A stretch of DNA of 64,000 nucleotides from Actinoallomurus vinaceus (lineage in GTDB: Bacteria; Actinomycetota; Actinomycetes; Streptosporangiales; Streptosporangiaceae), in contig NZ_BAABHK010000022.1 of the NCBI RefSeq assembly GCF_039542055.1, forward strand, positions 1 through 64,000. Reading direction: 5' to 3'. Shown one piece after another: positions 42,168 to 50,714 of the stretch; positions within the stretch are counted from its first letter, which is position 1, and every line of letters begins with the position of its first letter. The notes under the pieces are model-generated. The model had not been told where the DNA came from and did no database searches. It saw only the letters and a list, made by a program, of their open reading frames with translations. The position numbers were made by a program, and so were the translations under genes.

Positions 42168-43787
42168 TCAGCCGATCCAGGTGTCGTGCAGCTGGATGCG
42201 GCTGGACGCGTCGAACCGCAGGTCGTGGACCGTCTTCGCCACGCCGAGCTCGGTCTGCAGCTCCACGACCGGGATGACGTACGCGTGCCGGGCGATCTCC
42301 TGCTGTGCCTGCGCCACCACGGGCCACCGCTTCGCCTGGTCGGCCGCGGCGGCCTGCCCGTCCAGGAGCGCGTCGAGCCCCGTCTTGGGCAGCTTGTAGA
42401 CGTTCGCGAGACGCGTGGAGTAGGAACTGCGCAGGATGTCCGGGTCGGCGCGGGTGATGTTCCCCCACAGCAGGTCGAAGTCACCGCTCTGCTGCACGCG
42501 GACGAGCTGGGCGATCTGCAGTTCCTTGAGGTCGAGCTGGACGCCGACGGCCTTGAGCTGCTGCTGGACGAGTTCGAGCGTCGGCTGGTTGGTGGCCGCG
42601 TTCGCGAACCACGTCGCGGTCAGGCGCAGTCTCGCGCCGTTCTTCTGCCGGATGCCGTCGCTTCCGGCCGTCCACCCGTCCGCGTCCAGCAGCGAGGCCG
42701 CTCTGGCCCGGTCGTGGGCGAGGAGCGATCCGAGATCGCGGTAGCCGGGGGTGGTGTGGGCCAGGACGCTCGTGGCGGGCTGGGTGCCGGCCGGGAAGAC
42801 GGTGTCGGCGATCTGCCGGCGGTCGATCGCGAGTGAGATCGCCTGGCGGACCTTCTCATCGGTCAGCGGGGACCGGGCGTTGTTCGGGCTCAGCCCGAAG
42901 ACGATGCCCGGGTTGGCGCGGGCCTGGAGGTGGACGCCGGACGCCTTGAGCGCGGCCTCGTCGGCCCGCCCGACGCTGCCGATCGCCTGAACCTGCCCGG
43001 ACTGCAGCGCGCCGGTCCGTACGCCCGACTCGGGCAGCACCCTGAACACCAGCCGGTCCAGGTACGCCTCACCGTGCTTGCTCCACAGCGAGGAGCCCCA
43101 GGCGTACCCCTTGCGTCTGGTGAGCGCGATCTCCTGGGCCGGGACGTACTTGGACAGCGCGAACGGACCCGAGCCGATGACGCCCTGGCCGCACCGCTGC
43201 TGCGGCGACTTGGCGGCACTGGACGCGGCGACGATCCCGAGCGAGTGCGTGGCCGTGGCCTGGAGGAACTGCGCGTTCGGCTGTTCGAACGTCACCTTCG
43301 CCGTCAGGTCGTCGACGACGGTGGTGCCGGTGTACCCGCTCAGGTAGCCCTCCGCCAGGAGGGCGAGCGGGCCGAGCTTCGGGATGGCGTCGAAGTTGGC
43401 CTTGACGACCTTGGCGGTCAGCGGCGTGCCGTCGCTGAAGGTGACGCCCGGCCGCAGGTGGAAGGTGAACGTGCGTGCGTCCGGGCTGACCTGCCAGCTC
43501 TGCGCGAGCCAGGGCACGATCCTCCCCGAGGAGGGGTCCTGGTCGGTCAGTGAGTCGACGAGCTGGCGTACCGAGTAGATGGTGTCGTTGCTGCCGACCT
43601 GCTGGGGGTCCACGCAGCCGGCGTCCGACCCGACCGCGAAGGTCAGCGTGCCGCCTGCCTTGGGCGCGCCGGAGCCGCTGCCCGCGGCCGCGCCGCCGGA
43701 GCCGCATGCGGCCGACGTCCCGACGGCGGCCACCAGTGCGGCGGCGTACACCCAGGTGCTTCGTCTCACGGAAGTGGTCCTCCTCAT
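42168..43787 (-). CDS. family-5 extracellular solute-binding lipoprotein
   Basis: The 539-aa protein starts at the ATG at 43787 (MRRTTSVRRSTWVYAAALVA, then TSAACGSGG), a lipoprotein signal. The mature protein is a DppA/OppA-type (SBP_bac_5) binding protein with TFTFHLRPGVTFSDGTPLTA and VRQAISLAIDRRQIADTVF. ATGA overlap with the flavin reductase. Family-5 proteins bind peptides but also nickel chelates, opines, glycosides and small organosulfur compounds; in an operon of monooxygenases the ligand is more likely their substrate. Confidence 0.92.
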   Translation of the reverse strand: MRRTTSVRRSTWVYAAALVAAVGTSAACGSGGAAAGSGSGAPKAGGTLTFAVGSDAGCVDPQQVGSNDTIYSVRQLVDSLTDQDPSSGRIVPWLAQSWQVSPDARTFTFHLRPGVTFSDGTPLTAKVVKANFDAIPKLGPLALLAEGYLSGYTGTTVVDDLTAKVTFEQPNAQFLQATATHSLGIVAASSAAKSPQQRCGQGVIGSGPFALSKYVPAQEIALTRRKGYAWGSSLWSKHGEAYLDRLVFRVLPESGVRTGALQSGQVQAIGSVGRADEAALKASGVHLQARANPGIVFGLSPNNARSPLTDEKVRQAISLAIDRRQIADTVFPAGTQPATSVLAHTTPGYRDLGSLLAHDRARAASLLDADGWTAGSDGIRQKNGARLRLTATWFANAATNQPTLELVQQQLKAVGVQLDLKELQIAQLVRVQQSGDFDLLWGNITRADPDILRSSYSTRLANVYKLPKTGLDALLDGQAAAADQAKRWPVVAQAQQEIARHAYVIPVVELQTELGVAKTVHDLRFDASSRIQLHDTWIG

Positions 43788-44308
43788 CGCCGTCGGATCC
43801 GGGCGGCGCGCTGCGCGCCGTCGGTCCGGCATGTTTCTCTGAGCCGCCGGAAGGCGCTGGCGTGGAAGACCAGCGGGGCGATGTCGGCGGAGGCGTCCAG
43901 GTCACGGACGCGGAAGACCACGATGTCGTGGTCGCCGGACCGGACCTCCTGCTCGATCGTGCAGTCGAACCAGGCCGCCGCACCCTCGATCAGCACGGAG
44001 CCGTCCGCGGTCGACCGCCAGGCCACGCCGGCGAACCGGTCGCCGCCACGAGCACCCAGCCGCCGCCCGACCTCCTCCTGGTGCGCGCCCAGCACGCTGA
44101 TCCCGATCCGCCGCAGGCCGCGCAGTGACGGCCACGTACTCGAGGTGTGCGCCACGCACACCGACACCAGCGGCGGATTCAGCGACACCGGCACGAACGA
44201 GCTGGCCGCGATCCCCACCGGCCGCCCGTCGACCAGCCCCGCGACCGCCGTCACACCCGTCGGATAGGCGCCGTAGACACGGCGCAGTTCGAGTTCCACC
44301 GCGGTCAT
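43784..44308 (-). CDS. flavin reductase (NAD(P)H:FMN, HpaC-like)
   Basis: The 174-aa protein has the flavin-reductase-like split-barrel pattern: YGAYPTGVTAVAGLVDGRPVGIAASSFVPVSLNPPLVSVCVAHTSSTWP, ISVLGAHQEEVGRRL, DRFAGVAWR and CTIEQEVRSGDHDIVVFRV (GDHxIxxG-type motif). It makes reduced FMN for the LLM monooxygenases of the same operon. I chose the ATG at 44308 for the ATGA overlap with the preceding gene; an ATG at 44317 is also possible. Confidence 0.9.
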   Translation of the reverse strand: MTAVELELRRVYGAYPTGVTAVAGLVDGRPVGIAASSFVPVSLNPPLVSVCVAHTSSTWPSLRGLRRIGISVLGAHQEEVGRRLGARGGDRFAGVAWRSTADGSVLIEGAAAWFDCTIEQEVRSGDHDIVVFRVRDLDASADIAPLVFHASAFRRLRETCRTDGAQRAARIRRR

Positions 44309-45444
44309 GAGTTCCATACCTCCGCGAGCAGCTGGAATGACCGGAGCCGGTCGGCGTGGTCGTGGGTGATCGTGGTGACCAGGAGCTCGTCCGCGCCGGT
44401 GACCCGCTGGAGCACGCGCAGGCGTTCGGCGACGGTCGCCGGCGAGCCGACGAACTGGGTGTCGATCCGGTCGGCGACCAGCGCCCGGTCCTCCGCGCTC
44501 CACTCGTGCGCGTCGGCCTCCTCCGGCGTCGGGAAGGGGATGGCCCGCAGCTCCTTGCGGATGCTGCGCACCCACAGGCCGTACGGGGAGGCGAGCCGGC
44601 GCGCGGCCTCGTCGTCCGCGGCGACCACGACGTCCGCGGAGACGAGGACGTACGGCTCGGAGAGGACGTCGGATGGCTTGAACGCCTCGCGGTAGGCGGT
44701 CACGGCCTCCAGCACGGTGGCCGGGCTGACGTGGTAGTTCGCCGCGAACGGCAGGCCGCGCTCGCCGGCGACCTGGGCGCTCTGCCCGCCGCTGCTGCCG
44801 AGGATCCATAGCTGCACGTCGGCGCTCTCGCCTGGAACGACGTGTGCCTCGTGGCCCTCCGCCGACCGGTAGGTCCCGGCCAAGAGCGCGATGATGTCGT
44901 CGACCTGGTCGGCGAAGTCCGGGGACCGGGCACCGGGCTGCTGGAGCAATGCGCCCTGCAGGGCGACCGTCGGGGAACCGGCCAGGGAGGCGAAGGAGAA
45001 GGGCGGCGGGATGAGCAGGCCGTCGACGACCTCCGCCTCGCGCGGAGGCGGGGGTGGTGCGCTCCCGAGCCGGGCGAACTCCGCGCGGCGCTGACCGGAG
45101 CGGCCGAGGCCGAGGTCGATCCGGCCGGGGTGCAGGGCGTCGATGGTGCCGAACTGCTCCACGACCGCCAGCGGCGTCTGGTGGCCGAGCTGGACCGCTC
45201 CCGACCCCACCCGGATCCGGCTGGTGGCGGCCGTGACCAGGCCGATCAGGACGGCGGGCGCGGAGCTCGCGACGCCGGGTGCGAGATGGTGCTCGGCGAG
45301 CCAGTACCGGTGGTATCCGGCTTCCTCGGCGTGCCGGGCCAGGTCGATGGTGTTGCGCAGCGCGTCGCCGACGGTGCCGCCGGACGGGACCGGCGCGAGG
45401 TCCAGGATCGAGAGGGGTACGGGCATGCTCGCCTTCCGGTTCAC
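44305..45444 (-). CDS. LLM class flavin-dependent oxidoreductase (MsnO8-like)
   Basis: The 379-aa protein has VPLSILDLAPVPSGGTVGDALRNTIDLARHAEEAGYHRYWLAEHH at the N-terminus and RIRVGSGAVQLGHQTPLAVVEQFGTIDALHPGRIDLGLGRSG, both typical of the MsnO8-type branch of luciferase-like enzymes. The C-terminal FVGSPATVAERL is also conserved. The start is the GTG at 45444 (GTGA overlap), with an ATG at 45426 as alternative. It is FMNH2-dependent and its substrate is unknown. Confidence 0.9.
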   Translation of the reverse strand: MNRKASMPVPLSILDLAPVPSGGTVGDALRNTIDLARHAEEAGYHRYWLAEHHLAPGVASSAPAVLIGLVTAATSRIRVGSGAVQLGHQTPLAVVEQFGTIDALHPGRIDLGLGRSGQRRAEFARLGSAPPPPPREAEVVDGLLIPPPFSFASLAGSPTVALQGALLQQPGARSPDFADQVDDIIALLAGTYRSAEGHEAHVVPGESADVQLWILGSSGGQSAQVAGERGLPFAANYHVSPATVLEAVTAYREAFKPSDVLSEPYVLVSADVVVAADDEAARRLASPYGLWVRSIRKELRAIPFPTPEEADAHEWSAEDRALVADRIDTQFVGSPATVAERLRVLQRVTGADELLVTTITHDHADRLRSFQLLAEVWNS

Positions 45445-45950
45445 CGAAGCACCTTTTCCATGCAGATCGAGAACGTCAGCCGCTCGTACGGCGGAAAGAT
45501 CGGGATGCGTGAGTACCCCTCTCGCTCGTAGAGGCGTACGGCGTCGGGCTGGCGGTCACCGGTCTGAAGGATGATCCGGCGTACGCCGAGGCGACGGGCC
45601 GCGTCCTCGACGGCCGTGAGCAGCGCCACGGCGACGCCCCGGCCGCGGTACGCGGGGACGACGTACATCCGTTTGAGCTCAAGGTCCGGGCCGGCCCAGC
45701 GGAGCGCGGCGTGGCCGACGGGGACGCCCGGTGCGGCGAAGCCGACCCCGGCGTAGGCGACGTGGCCGGCGTCCACTCCGAGCGTCGCCGCGATGTCGTC
45801 GTCACCGGTGACGAGCGCCGCGAGGCGGTCGGCGTACCGCTGTTCCATCTCCGCCTCCATCGCGGCCCGCAGACCGGCCCCGACCGGGTCGTCCCAGGCG
45901 ACCTCCCGGACGGTGACCGGGATCGTGCGCCGCCGGGCCGTAGCCGTCAC
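45441..45950 (-). CDS. GNAT family N-acetyltransferase
   Basis: The 169-aa protein has the acetyl-CoA-binding motif ELKRMYVVPAYRGRGVAVALLTAVEDAARRLG and the motif B region LQTGDRQPDAVRLYEREGYSRIPIF. GTGA junctions on both sides place it inside the operon between two monooxygenases. It might acetylate an amine substrate or product of the pathway; this is inferred. Confidence 0.9.
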   Translation of the reverse strand: MTATARRRTIPVTVREVAWDDPVGAGLRAAMEAEMEQRYADRLAALVTGDDDIAATLGVDAGHVAYAGVGFAAPGVPVGHAALRWAGPDLELKRMYVVPAYRGRGVAVALLTAVEDAARRLGVRRIILQTGDRQPDAVRLYEREGYSRIPIFPPYERLTFSICMEKVLR

Positions 45951-47140
45951 GACGCCCTCGCGTACCGGCCGGCCGGGCGGGACAGGCCGAGCAGACCGCG
46001 AAGGGTGTCCGCCTCGTACTCGTCGCGGAAGGCTCCGCGCCGGCGCAACTCCGGGACCAGGCCCTGGGTGATGCCCGTCAGGTCGTGCGGGAGGGCGCCG
46101 GGACGCAGACGGAAGCCGTCGAGCCCGGCGGTCCGCCAGTCCAGCAGCAGGTCGGCCAGGTCGCCGGGCGTCCCGGTGAAGATCAGCGCGTCGGAGGAGA
46201 GCGGAGCGCCGTCCAGGTCGTCGAGGTACTCCTTCCGTTCCCGGGCCTCCGCGTCGTCGTCGAGGAAGACGACCAGGTCGGCGAAGACCTTCAAGGGTTC
46301 ACCGGTCCGGCCGGTGGCCGTCTCGGCGGCCCGTACCTGACCGACGATGGAGGCGACCTGCTCACGCGAGTGCGGGGTCACGTAGACGACGTCCGCTCCA
46401 CCGGCGGCGAACTCGTACGGCACCACGTCGTGGGCGAGGGCGGTGATCAGCGGCTGCCCCTGGGGCGGCCGGGGCGTGATCGAGGGGCCCCGGACGCTGA
46501 AGTACGCGCCCTCGAAGTCGATGTAGTGCAGCCTGTCGCGGTCGACGAACCGGCCGGTCGCCACGTCGCGGATCTCGGCGTCGTCCTCCCAGCTGTCCCA
46601 CAGCCGCCGGACGACCTCGACCGCGTCGGCGGCCTCGGCGAACAGCTCCCGCACGTGCCCGGCGAACTCTGGATCGTTCCAGGCACCGGGCCGCAGTTCG
46701 GGGAACTCCCGGCGGCCGAAGTGCCGTGCGTCACCGGCCCGCCCGGAGATCTGCGGGCGCCAGCCCGCCCTGCCACGGCTCACGTGGTCGAGCGTGGCGA
46801 TGCCGATCGCGACGTGGAACGGCTCGGTGTGCGTGGTGCTCGTCGTCGGTATGAGGCCGATGCGGGAGGTCAGCGGGGCGAGCCGAGCGGCCAGCAGCAC
46901 GGCGTCGAGCCGCCCCCGCACTTGGTCGAGGCGGCCGTCCGGGCCGTCGAACGCCGAGGACTGCGGACCCAGGGAGTCCTCGAAGGTGACGAAGTCGATC
47001 CGGGCCCGCTCGGCCTCGGCGACCAGGTCGGCCCAGTACCCGGCGCTGAAGAGTTCCTTCGGCCGCGCGTCCGGGGAGCGCCAGGCGGCCGGGTGCCAGC
47101 CGGCACCGTCGAGCGCGACGGCGAGATGGAGATGGGTCAC
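45947..47140 (-). CDS. LLM class flavin-dependent oxidoreductase
   Basis: The 397-aa luciferase-like monooxygenase has LHLAVALDGAGWHPAAWR, FVTFEDSLG, RIGLIPTTSTTHTEPFHVAIGIATLDHVSRGRAGWRPQIS, and GQPLITALAHDVVPYEFAAGGADVVYVTPHSREQVA. The branch is near NtaA/SnaA/DszA-type enzymes. Start GTG at 47140, stop overlapping the GNAT start. FMNH2 and O2 are the expected co-substrates. Confidence 0.88.
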   Translation of the reverse strand: MTHLHLAVALDGAGWHPAAWRSPDARPKELFSAGYWADLVAEAERARIDFVTFEDSLGPQSSAFDGPDGRLDQVRGRLDAVLLAARLAPLTSRIGLIPTTSTTHTEPFHVAIGIATLDHVSRGRAGWRPQISGRAGDARHFGRREFPELRPGAWNDPEFAGHVRELFAEAADAVEVVRRLWDSWEDDAEIRDVATGRFVDRDRLHYIDFEGAYFSVRGPSITPRPPQGQPLITALAHDVVPYEFAAGGADVVYVTPHSREQVASIVGQVRAAETATGRTGEPLKVFADLVVFLDDDAEARERKEYLDDLDGAPLSSDALIFTGTPGDLADLLLDWRTAGLDGFRLRPGALPHDLTGITQGLVPELRRRGAFRDEYEADTLRGLLGLSRPAGRYARAS

Positions 47141-48501
47141 AGGGACGCCTCCTGACGGTGCGGGGTGGCGGTGAGGCCGAGGTGGTCGCGGAGCGTCGGG
47201 CCGGTGTAGTCGGCGCGGAAGACGCCCTTCTCCTGCAGCAGCGGCACGACCTTGTCCACCAGGTCGTCCAGCCCGCCGGGCGTCAGGTGCGGCACGAAGA
47301 TGAAGCCGTCCGCGGCTTCCGTCTGGACGAACTCGTCGATCTGGTCGGCGACCGATCGGGCGGTGCCGATGAACGTCTGGCGGCCCGTCACCTCGATGAC
47401 CAGTTCCCGGACCGTCAGGCGTTTCTGCCGCGCCACCTCACGCCACTGCTCGACCGTCGCCCTGCGGTCGCCCCGGAACTGAGCGCGGCCCTTCGAGACG
47501 CCGTCGGCGAAGTCGGGCTCGATGTCGGGCAGCGGCCCGTCCGGATCCACCGCGGACAGGTCCCGGCCCCATACGCCCTCCAGGAACGCGATCGCCGTCT
47601 GCGGGCTCACCTGCGCCCGCCGGATCTGCGCCGCGTGCTCGGCCGCCTCCTCCTCGGTGTCGCCCAGAACGTAGGTCACCGCGGGCAGGATCTTCAGCTC
47701 CTCGGGCCGGCGTCCGTACTTGGCCAGCCGGGCCTTGACGTCCTTGTAGAACGCCCGGCCCTCCTCCAACCGGCTGTGCCGGCTGAAGATGACGTCGGCG
47801 TCGGACGCGGCGAACTCCCGCCCCTCCTCCGAATCCCCCGCCTGAATGATCACCGGTTGGCCCTGCGGCCCGCGCGGCACGTTGAACCGCCCCGAGATCG
47901 AGATGTGCCGCCCCTCGTGGTGGAAGGTCTCGATCCCGTCGGGCCGGACGAACTCACCCCGCACCGGGTCGGCCAACACGGCGTCGGGCCGCCAGGAGTC
48001 CCACAGCTCGCGGGCCGTCCGGAGGAACTCGGCGGCGCGGGTGTAGCGGTCGGCCTCCTCGAGATAGCCGCCGCGCCGGAAGTTCTCTCCGGTGAACGCG
48101 TCGAAGCTGGTCACGACGTTCCATGCCGCCCGTCCCCCGCTCAGGTGGTCGAGTGTGGCCAGCCGCCGGGCCACCTCGTACGGCTCGTTGAACGTGGAGT
48201 TGACGGTCGCGGCCAGACCCAGATGCGAGGTGACGGCCGCGAGCGCGGAGAGGACGGTGAGCGACTCGGGCCGCCCGACCACGTCCAGGTCGTGGATCCG
48301 GCCCTTGAGCTCACGCAACCGGAGCCCTTCGGCGAGGAAGAAGAAGTCGAACCTCCCGCGCTCGGCGGTACGGGCGAGGTGGACGAAGGAGTCGAAGTCG
48401 ATCTGGCTCCCCGACCGGGGGTCGGACCAGACGGTGGTGTTGTTCACGCCGGGGAAGTGCGCCGCCAGGTGCACCTGTCTCCGTGTCATCGAAAACCTCA
48501 T
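47137..48501 (-). CDS. NtaA/SnaA/DszA-type flavin monooxygenase, first gene of the operon
   Basis: The 454-aa protein matches the nitrilotriacetate/dibenzothiophene-sulfone monooxygenase subgroup: VHLAAHFPGVNNTTVWSDP, FVHLARTAERGRFDFFFLAEGLRLRE, TVNSTFNEPYEVARRLATLDHLSGGRAAWNVVTS, GENFRRGGYLEEADRYTRAAEFL, and GPQGQPVIIQAGDSEEGREFAASDADVIFSRH. The start is the ATG at 48501 with a second in-frame ATG at 48489. A promoter-like sequence lies 40-70 nt upstream. The expected reaction is cleavage of a C-S or C-N bond using FMNH2; the substrate is unknown. Confidence 0.92.
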   Translation of the reverse strand: MRFSMTRRQVHLAAHFPGVNNTTVWSDPRSGSQIDFDSFVHLARTAERGRFDFFFLAEGLRLRELKGRIHDLDVVGRPESLTVLSALAAVTSHLGLAATVNSTFNEPYEVARRLATLDHLSGGRAAWNVVTSFDAFTGENFRRGGYLEEADRYTRAAEFLRTARELWDSWRPDAVLADPVRGEFVRPDGIETFHHEGRHISISGRFNVPRGPQGQPVIIQAGDSEEGREFAASDADVIFSRHSRLEEGRAFYKDVKARLAKYGRRPEELKILPAVTYVLGDTEEEAAEHAAQIRRAQVSPQTAIAFLEGVWGRDLSAVDPDGPLPDIEPDFADGVSKGRAQFRGDRRATVEQWREVARQKRLTVRELVIEVTGRQTFIGTARSVADQIDEFVQTEAADGFIFVPHLTPGGLDDLVDKVVPLLQEKGVFRADYTGPTLRDHLGLTATPHRQEASL

Positions 48502-48533
48502 CCCTGCCGGAGTCGCCGCGATCTCCGACTTAT

Positions 48534-48571
48534 CTGATCAAAAAGGTAGGAAATCTACGATCAGTAGTCAA
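48534..48571 (-). promoter_or_regulatory. promoter with overlapping inverted repeat for the ten-gene monooxygenase/ABC operon
   Basis: On the reverse strand TTGACT (48571-48566) and TACCTT (48548-48543) are separated by exactly 17 nt, a good vegetative-type promoter. An inverted repeat CTGATC (48564-48559) and GATCAG (48539-48534) straddles the spacer and -10, a plausible operator for a repressor. The area is AT-rich compared with its surroundings. Confidence 0.6.
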
Positions 48572-48622
48572 TGGCGCAGAGGATGCTGTCTCACACCGCG
48601 GTGCGGCGGCGGATGGTCGGCC

Positions 48623-48662
48623 GGCCGCCCGGCACCCGCTGAGGCGTGTGTGCCGGGCGGCC
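48623..48662. terminator. strong hairpin terminator after the S15-type hydrolase gene
   Basis: GGCCGCCCGGCAC (48623-48635) pairs perfectly with GTGCCGGGCGGCC (48650-48662), giving 13-bp arms and a 14-nt loop. It lies 26 nt past the stop of the reverse-strand hydrolase and before the operon promoter at 48571, so it insulates the two units. There is no T-run. Confidence 0.75.
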
Positions 48663-48687
48663 GTTGTGCGCCGGGGCGGCCGCTTGG

Positions 48688-50502
48688 TCAGAGGACCCCG
48701 GAGACCCTCAGCGGGAAGGTGCCGGTGCCGACGTCGGTGAGCGTGGTGGTGTTCGCCGCGAGGTACTGGTCCAGGTACGGCGAGCGGTCACCCTGGGTCG
48801 GCACGTCCAGCCGCGGGTCCAGCACGTTCAGCCCGAGCCGGGCGCCGGAGACCGCGATCGTGTGACCCGAGGGAACGTCCACCCAGCCGGTGGAGCCGAT
48901 GGTGCCGATCTGGACCCCCAGCCGGTGCCCTCGCTCGAAGGTCCAGTCGGTCGACTTCAGGTCGAACGAGATCCGTCCGCTCCTTTCCAGCAGTGCGACG
49001 TTCTCGTCGAACATCGTCGCCGTGCCGTCCGGAGCGACGTCCCACAGGCGCACCATGACGTTCCCGCTCGTGCCCGCCTTGAGCGTGATCCGCGGCGTAC
49101 CCGTGAGCCGGAGCGTCCGGGACGCGGGCGTGGACCACGTCCAGAAACTCGAGGCGGCGGCGTCACTCCGCCGGGCGGCGTTCTTCTCGGCCGGAGACAG
49201 CGACTCGATCCGCGGCGCTCGCTCCATGTCCCAGCGGCCACGGTTCGCCGAAGCAGCGGCCGCCGAGCCGCCGCCGTCGTCGACGTAGCGGCCGGAGGAC
49301 AGCCGCGCCTCGTACGACGTCGTGGTCACCGGCCAGGTCCGCTGGGCGCGCCAGTGGCCGAGGCTGTCCTCGATGGCGTACGCCGGGTCGGTCACCGACG
49401 GGGCGGTACCGCGGAGGTACTGGTCGTAGAACCGCATCACCTCGTCGAACCAGCCGGCACGGCCCTGCGACAGCCGGCCGCTCGCGTCGGTGTCGTTGCC
49501 CCGCACGTGCTCCCACTGGCCGAGCCAGCCGCGTTCCCGGCCCTGGTGGCGGCCCAGGTACTCCTTCACGTCCTCGGGCTTGGTGTTGGGCTCGATGAAG
49601 CCCTGGGTCACGAACAACGGCGTGCTGGTGCCGGCCGCGTGGGCGGCCAGGTCGCGGGCGCGCCAGTACGCCGAGTTCGGGTTCGGGTTGTCGTTGTTGG
49701 TGATGTTGTCGCTCAGGCACTGCGGATGGGTCTTCTCGTACTCCGCGTTCGCCTTGTACCGGTCGCTGTCGTCGGCCATCGGCGGCATCGTCGCGATCGA
49801 GTTGTAGGCCAGCGGCGTGCCGGTGACGTTCGGGCGCGGAACCTTGTTGCTGAACAAGTAGTTGTACATGTTCCAGACCGGTTCTTGCGCGACGACCGCC
49901 TTCAGGCTGCGCAGCTTGAGGTCGTTGCCCACCAGCCCGGTGACGGCGTCGTACGACTTGCCGTACATGCCGACCTTGCCGGTCGACCAGGGCCGGCCGG
50001 CCGCCCACGTGATGGCGGCCCGGACGTCGGCCTGCTCCCCTGGTCCGACCCAGTCCAGGCACCCGGTGCTCCCGCCGAAGCCGCGCAGGTCGACCATCAC
50101 GTAGGTGTAGCCGCGCGCCATCAGGTGGGCGCCGTTGACGAAGTCCTGGAAACGCGCCGACGGTCCGACCCGGTCCCACCCCTCAGGACCGGTCTGCCCC
50201 GCGTGCGCGAAGTAGGGGCCCACCGACAGGATCACCGGCGTCTTCGCGTCGGCCGGCAGATTCGCCGGGCGCAGCACGTCGGCGTGCAGCACGACACCGC
50301 TGCCGTCAGAGGACGGGAAGTACGCCTCCGTCCACGCCGCGCCTTCGGGAACCCGTGGATTCTCCTCATGGGTGATCGGGGTGTCCGATGCCGCGGACGC
50401 CGGCGCGGCCTGTGCCGCCGCAGGCGAACCGCCCGCGGCGAACGTGGTGGTGGCCAGTGCACCGGCCGCCGCGACGGCCGATGCCTTCTTGCGAAAGTTC
50501 AT
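48688..50502 (-). CDS. secreted X-Pro dipeptidyl-peptidase/CocE-type hydrolase (S15)
   Basis: The 604-aa protein has a Sec-type signal (MNFRKKASAVAAAGALATTT...AQA) and the S15/CocE alpha/beta hydrolase fold: VMVDLRGFGGSTGCLDWVG, nucleophile Ser183 in GMYGKSYDA (the usual GxSYxG has Ala instead of the last Gly), and a His in GQWEHVRGND. The acid position, usually a LxDxN/V motif, reads QGFIEPNTK. The C-terminal jelly-roll domain (ASRTLRLTGTPRITLKAG...) is typical of PepX_C. It probably hydrolyses peptides or esters outside the cell. It is monocistronic, with GGAGCG before the ATG. Confidence 0.88.
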   Translation of the reverse strand: MNFRKKASAVAAAGALATTTFAAGGSPAAAQAAPASAASDTPITHEENPRVPEGAAWTEAYFPSSDGSGVVLHADVLRPANLPADAKTPVILSVGPYFAHAGQTGPEGWDRVGPSARFQDFVNGAHLMARGYTYVMVDLRGFGGSTGCLDWVGPGEQADVRAAITWAAGRPWSTGKVGMYGKSYDAVTGLVGNDLKLRSLKAVVAQEPVWNMYNYLFSNKVPRPNVTGTPLAYNSIATMPPMADDSDRYKANAEYEKTHPQCLSDNITNNDNPNPNSAYWRARDLAAHAAGTSTPLFVTQGFIEPNTKPEDVKEYLGRHQGRERGWLGQWEHVRGNDTDASGRLSQGRAGWFDEVMRFYDQYLRGTAPSVTDPAYAIEDSLGHWRAQRTWPVTTTSYEARLSSGRYVDDGGGSAAAASANRGRWDMERAPRIESLSPAEKNAARRSDAAASSFWTWSTPASRTLRLTGTPRITLKAGTSGNVMVRLWDVAPDGTATMFDENVALLERSGRISFDLKSTDWTFERGHRLGVQIGTIGSTGWVDVPSGHTIAVSGARLGLNVLDPRLDVPTQGDRSPYLDQYLAANTTTLTDVGTGTFPLRVSGVL

Positions 50503-50714
50503 ACACGCTCCGCTGAAATAGGCCCGAAACCAGGCCCGCCTGGGTTGCCTGGCGAGAGTAAAGATTCCGAACCTTCGGCCCGCTCAGGCAAGTGACGGAG
50601 GCAACATGACCGGACCTGGACAATTCAGGCCGGCGCGAAAGGCCGCGCATATGAGCGGGCGTGGCCGAACCAGAAGGACGTCATCGTGGCTCGTTCAGAA
50701 CCGGCCTTCGGGTT

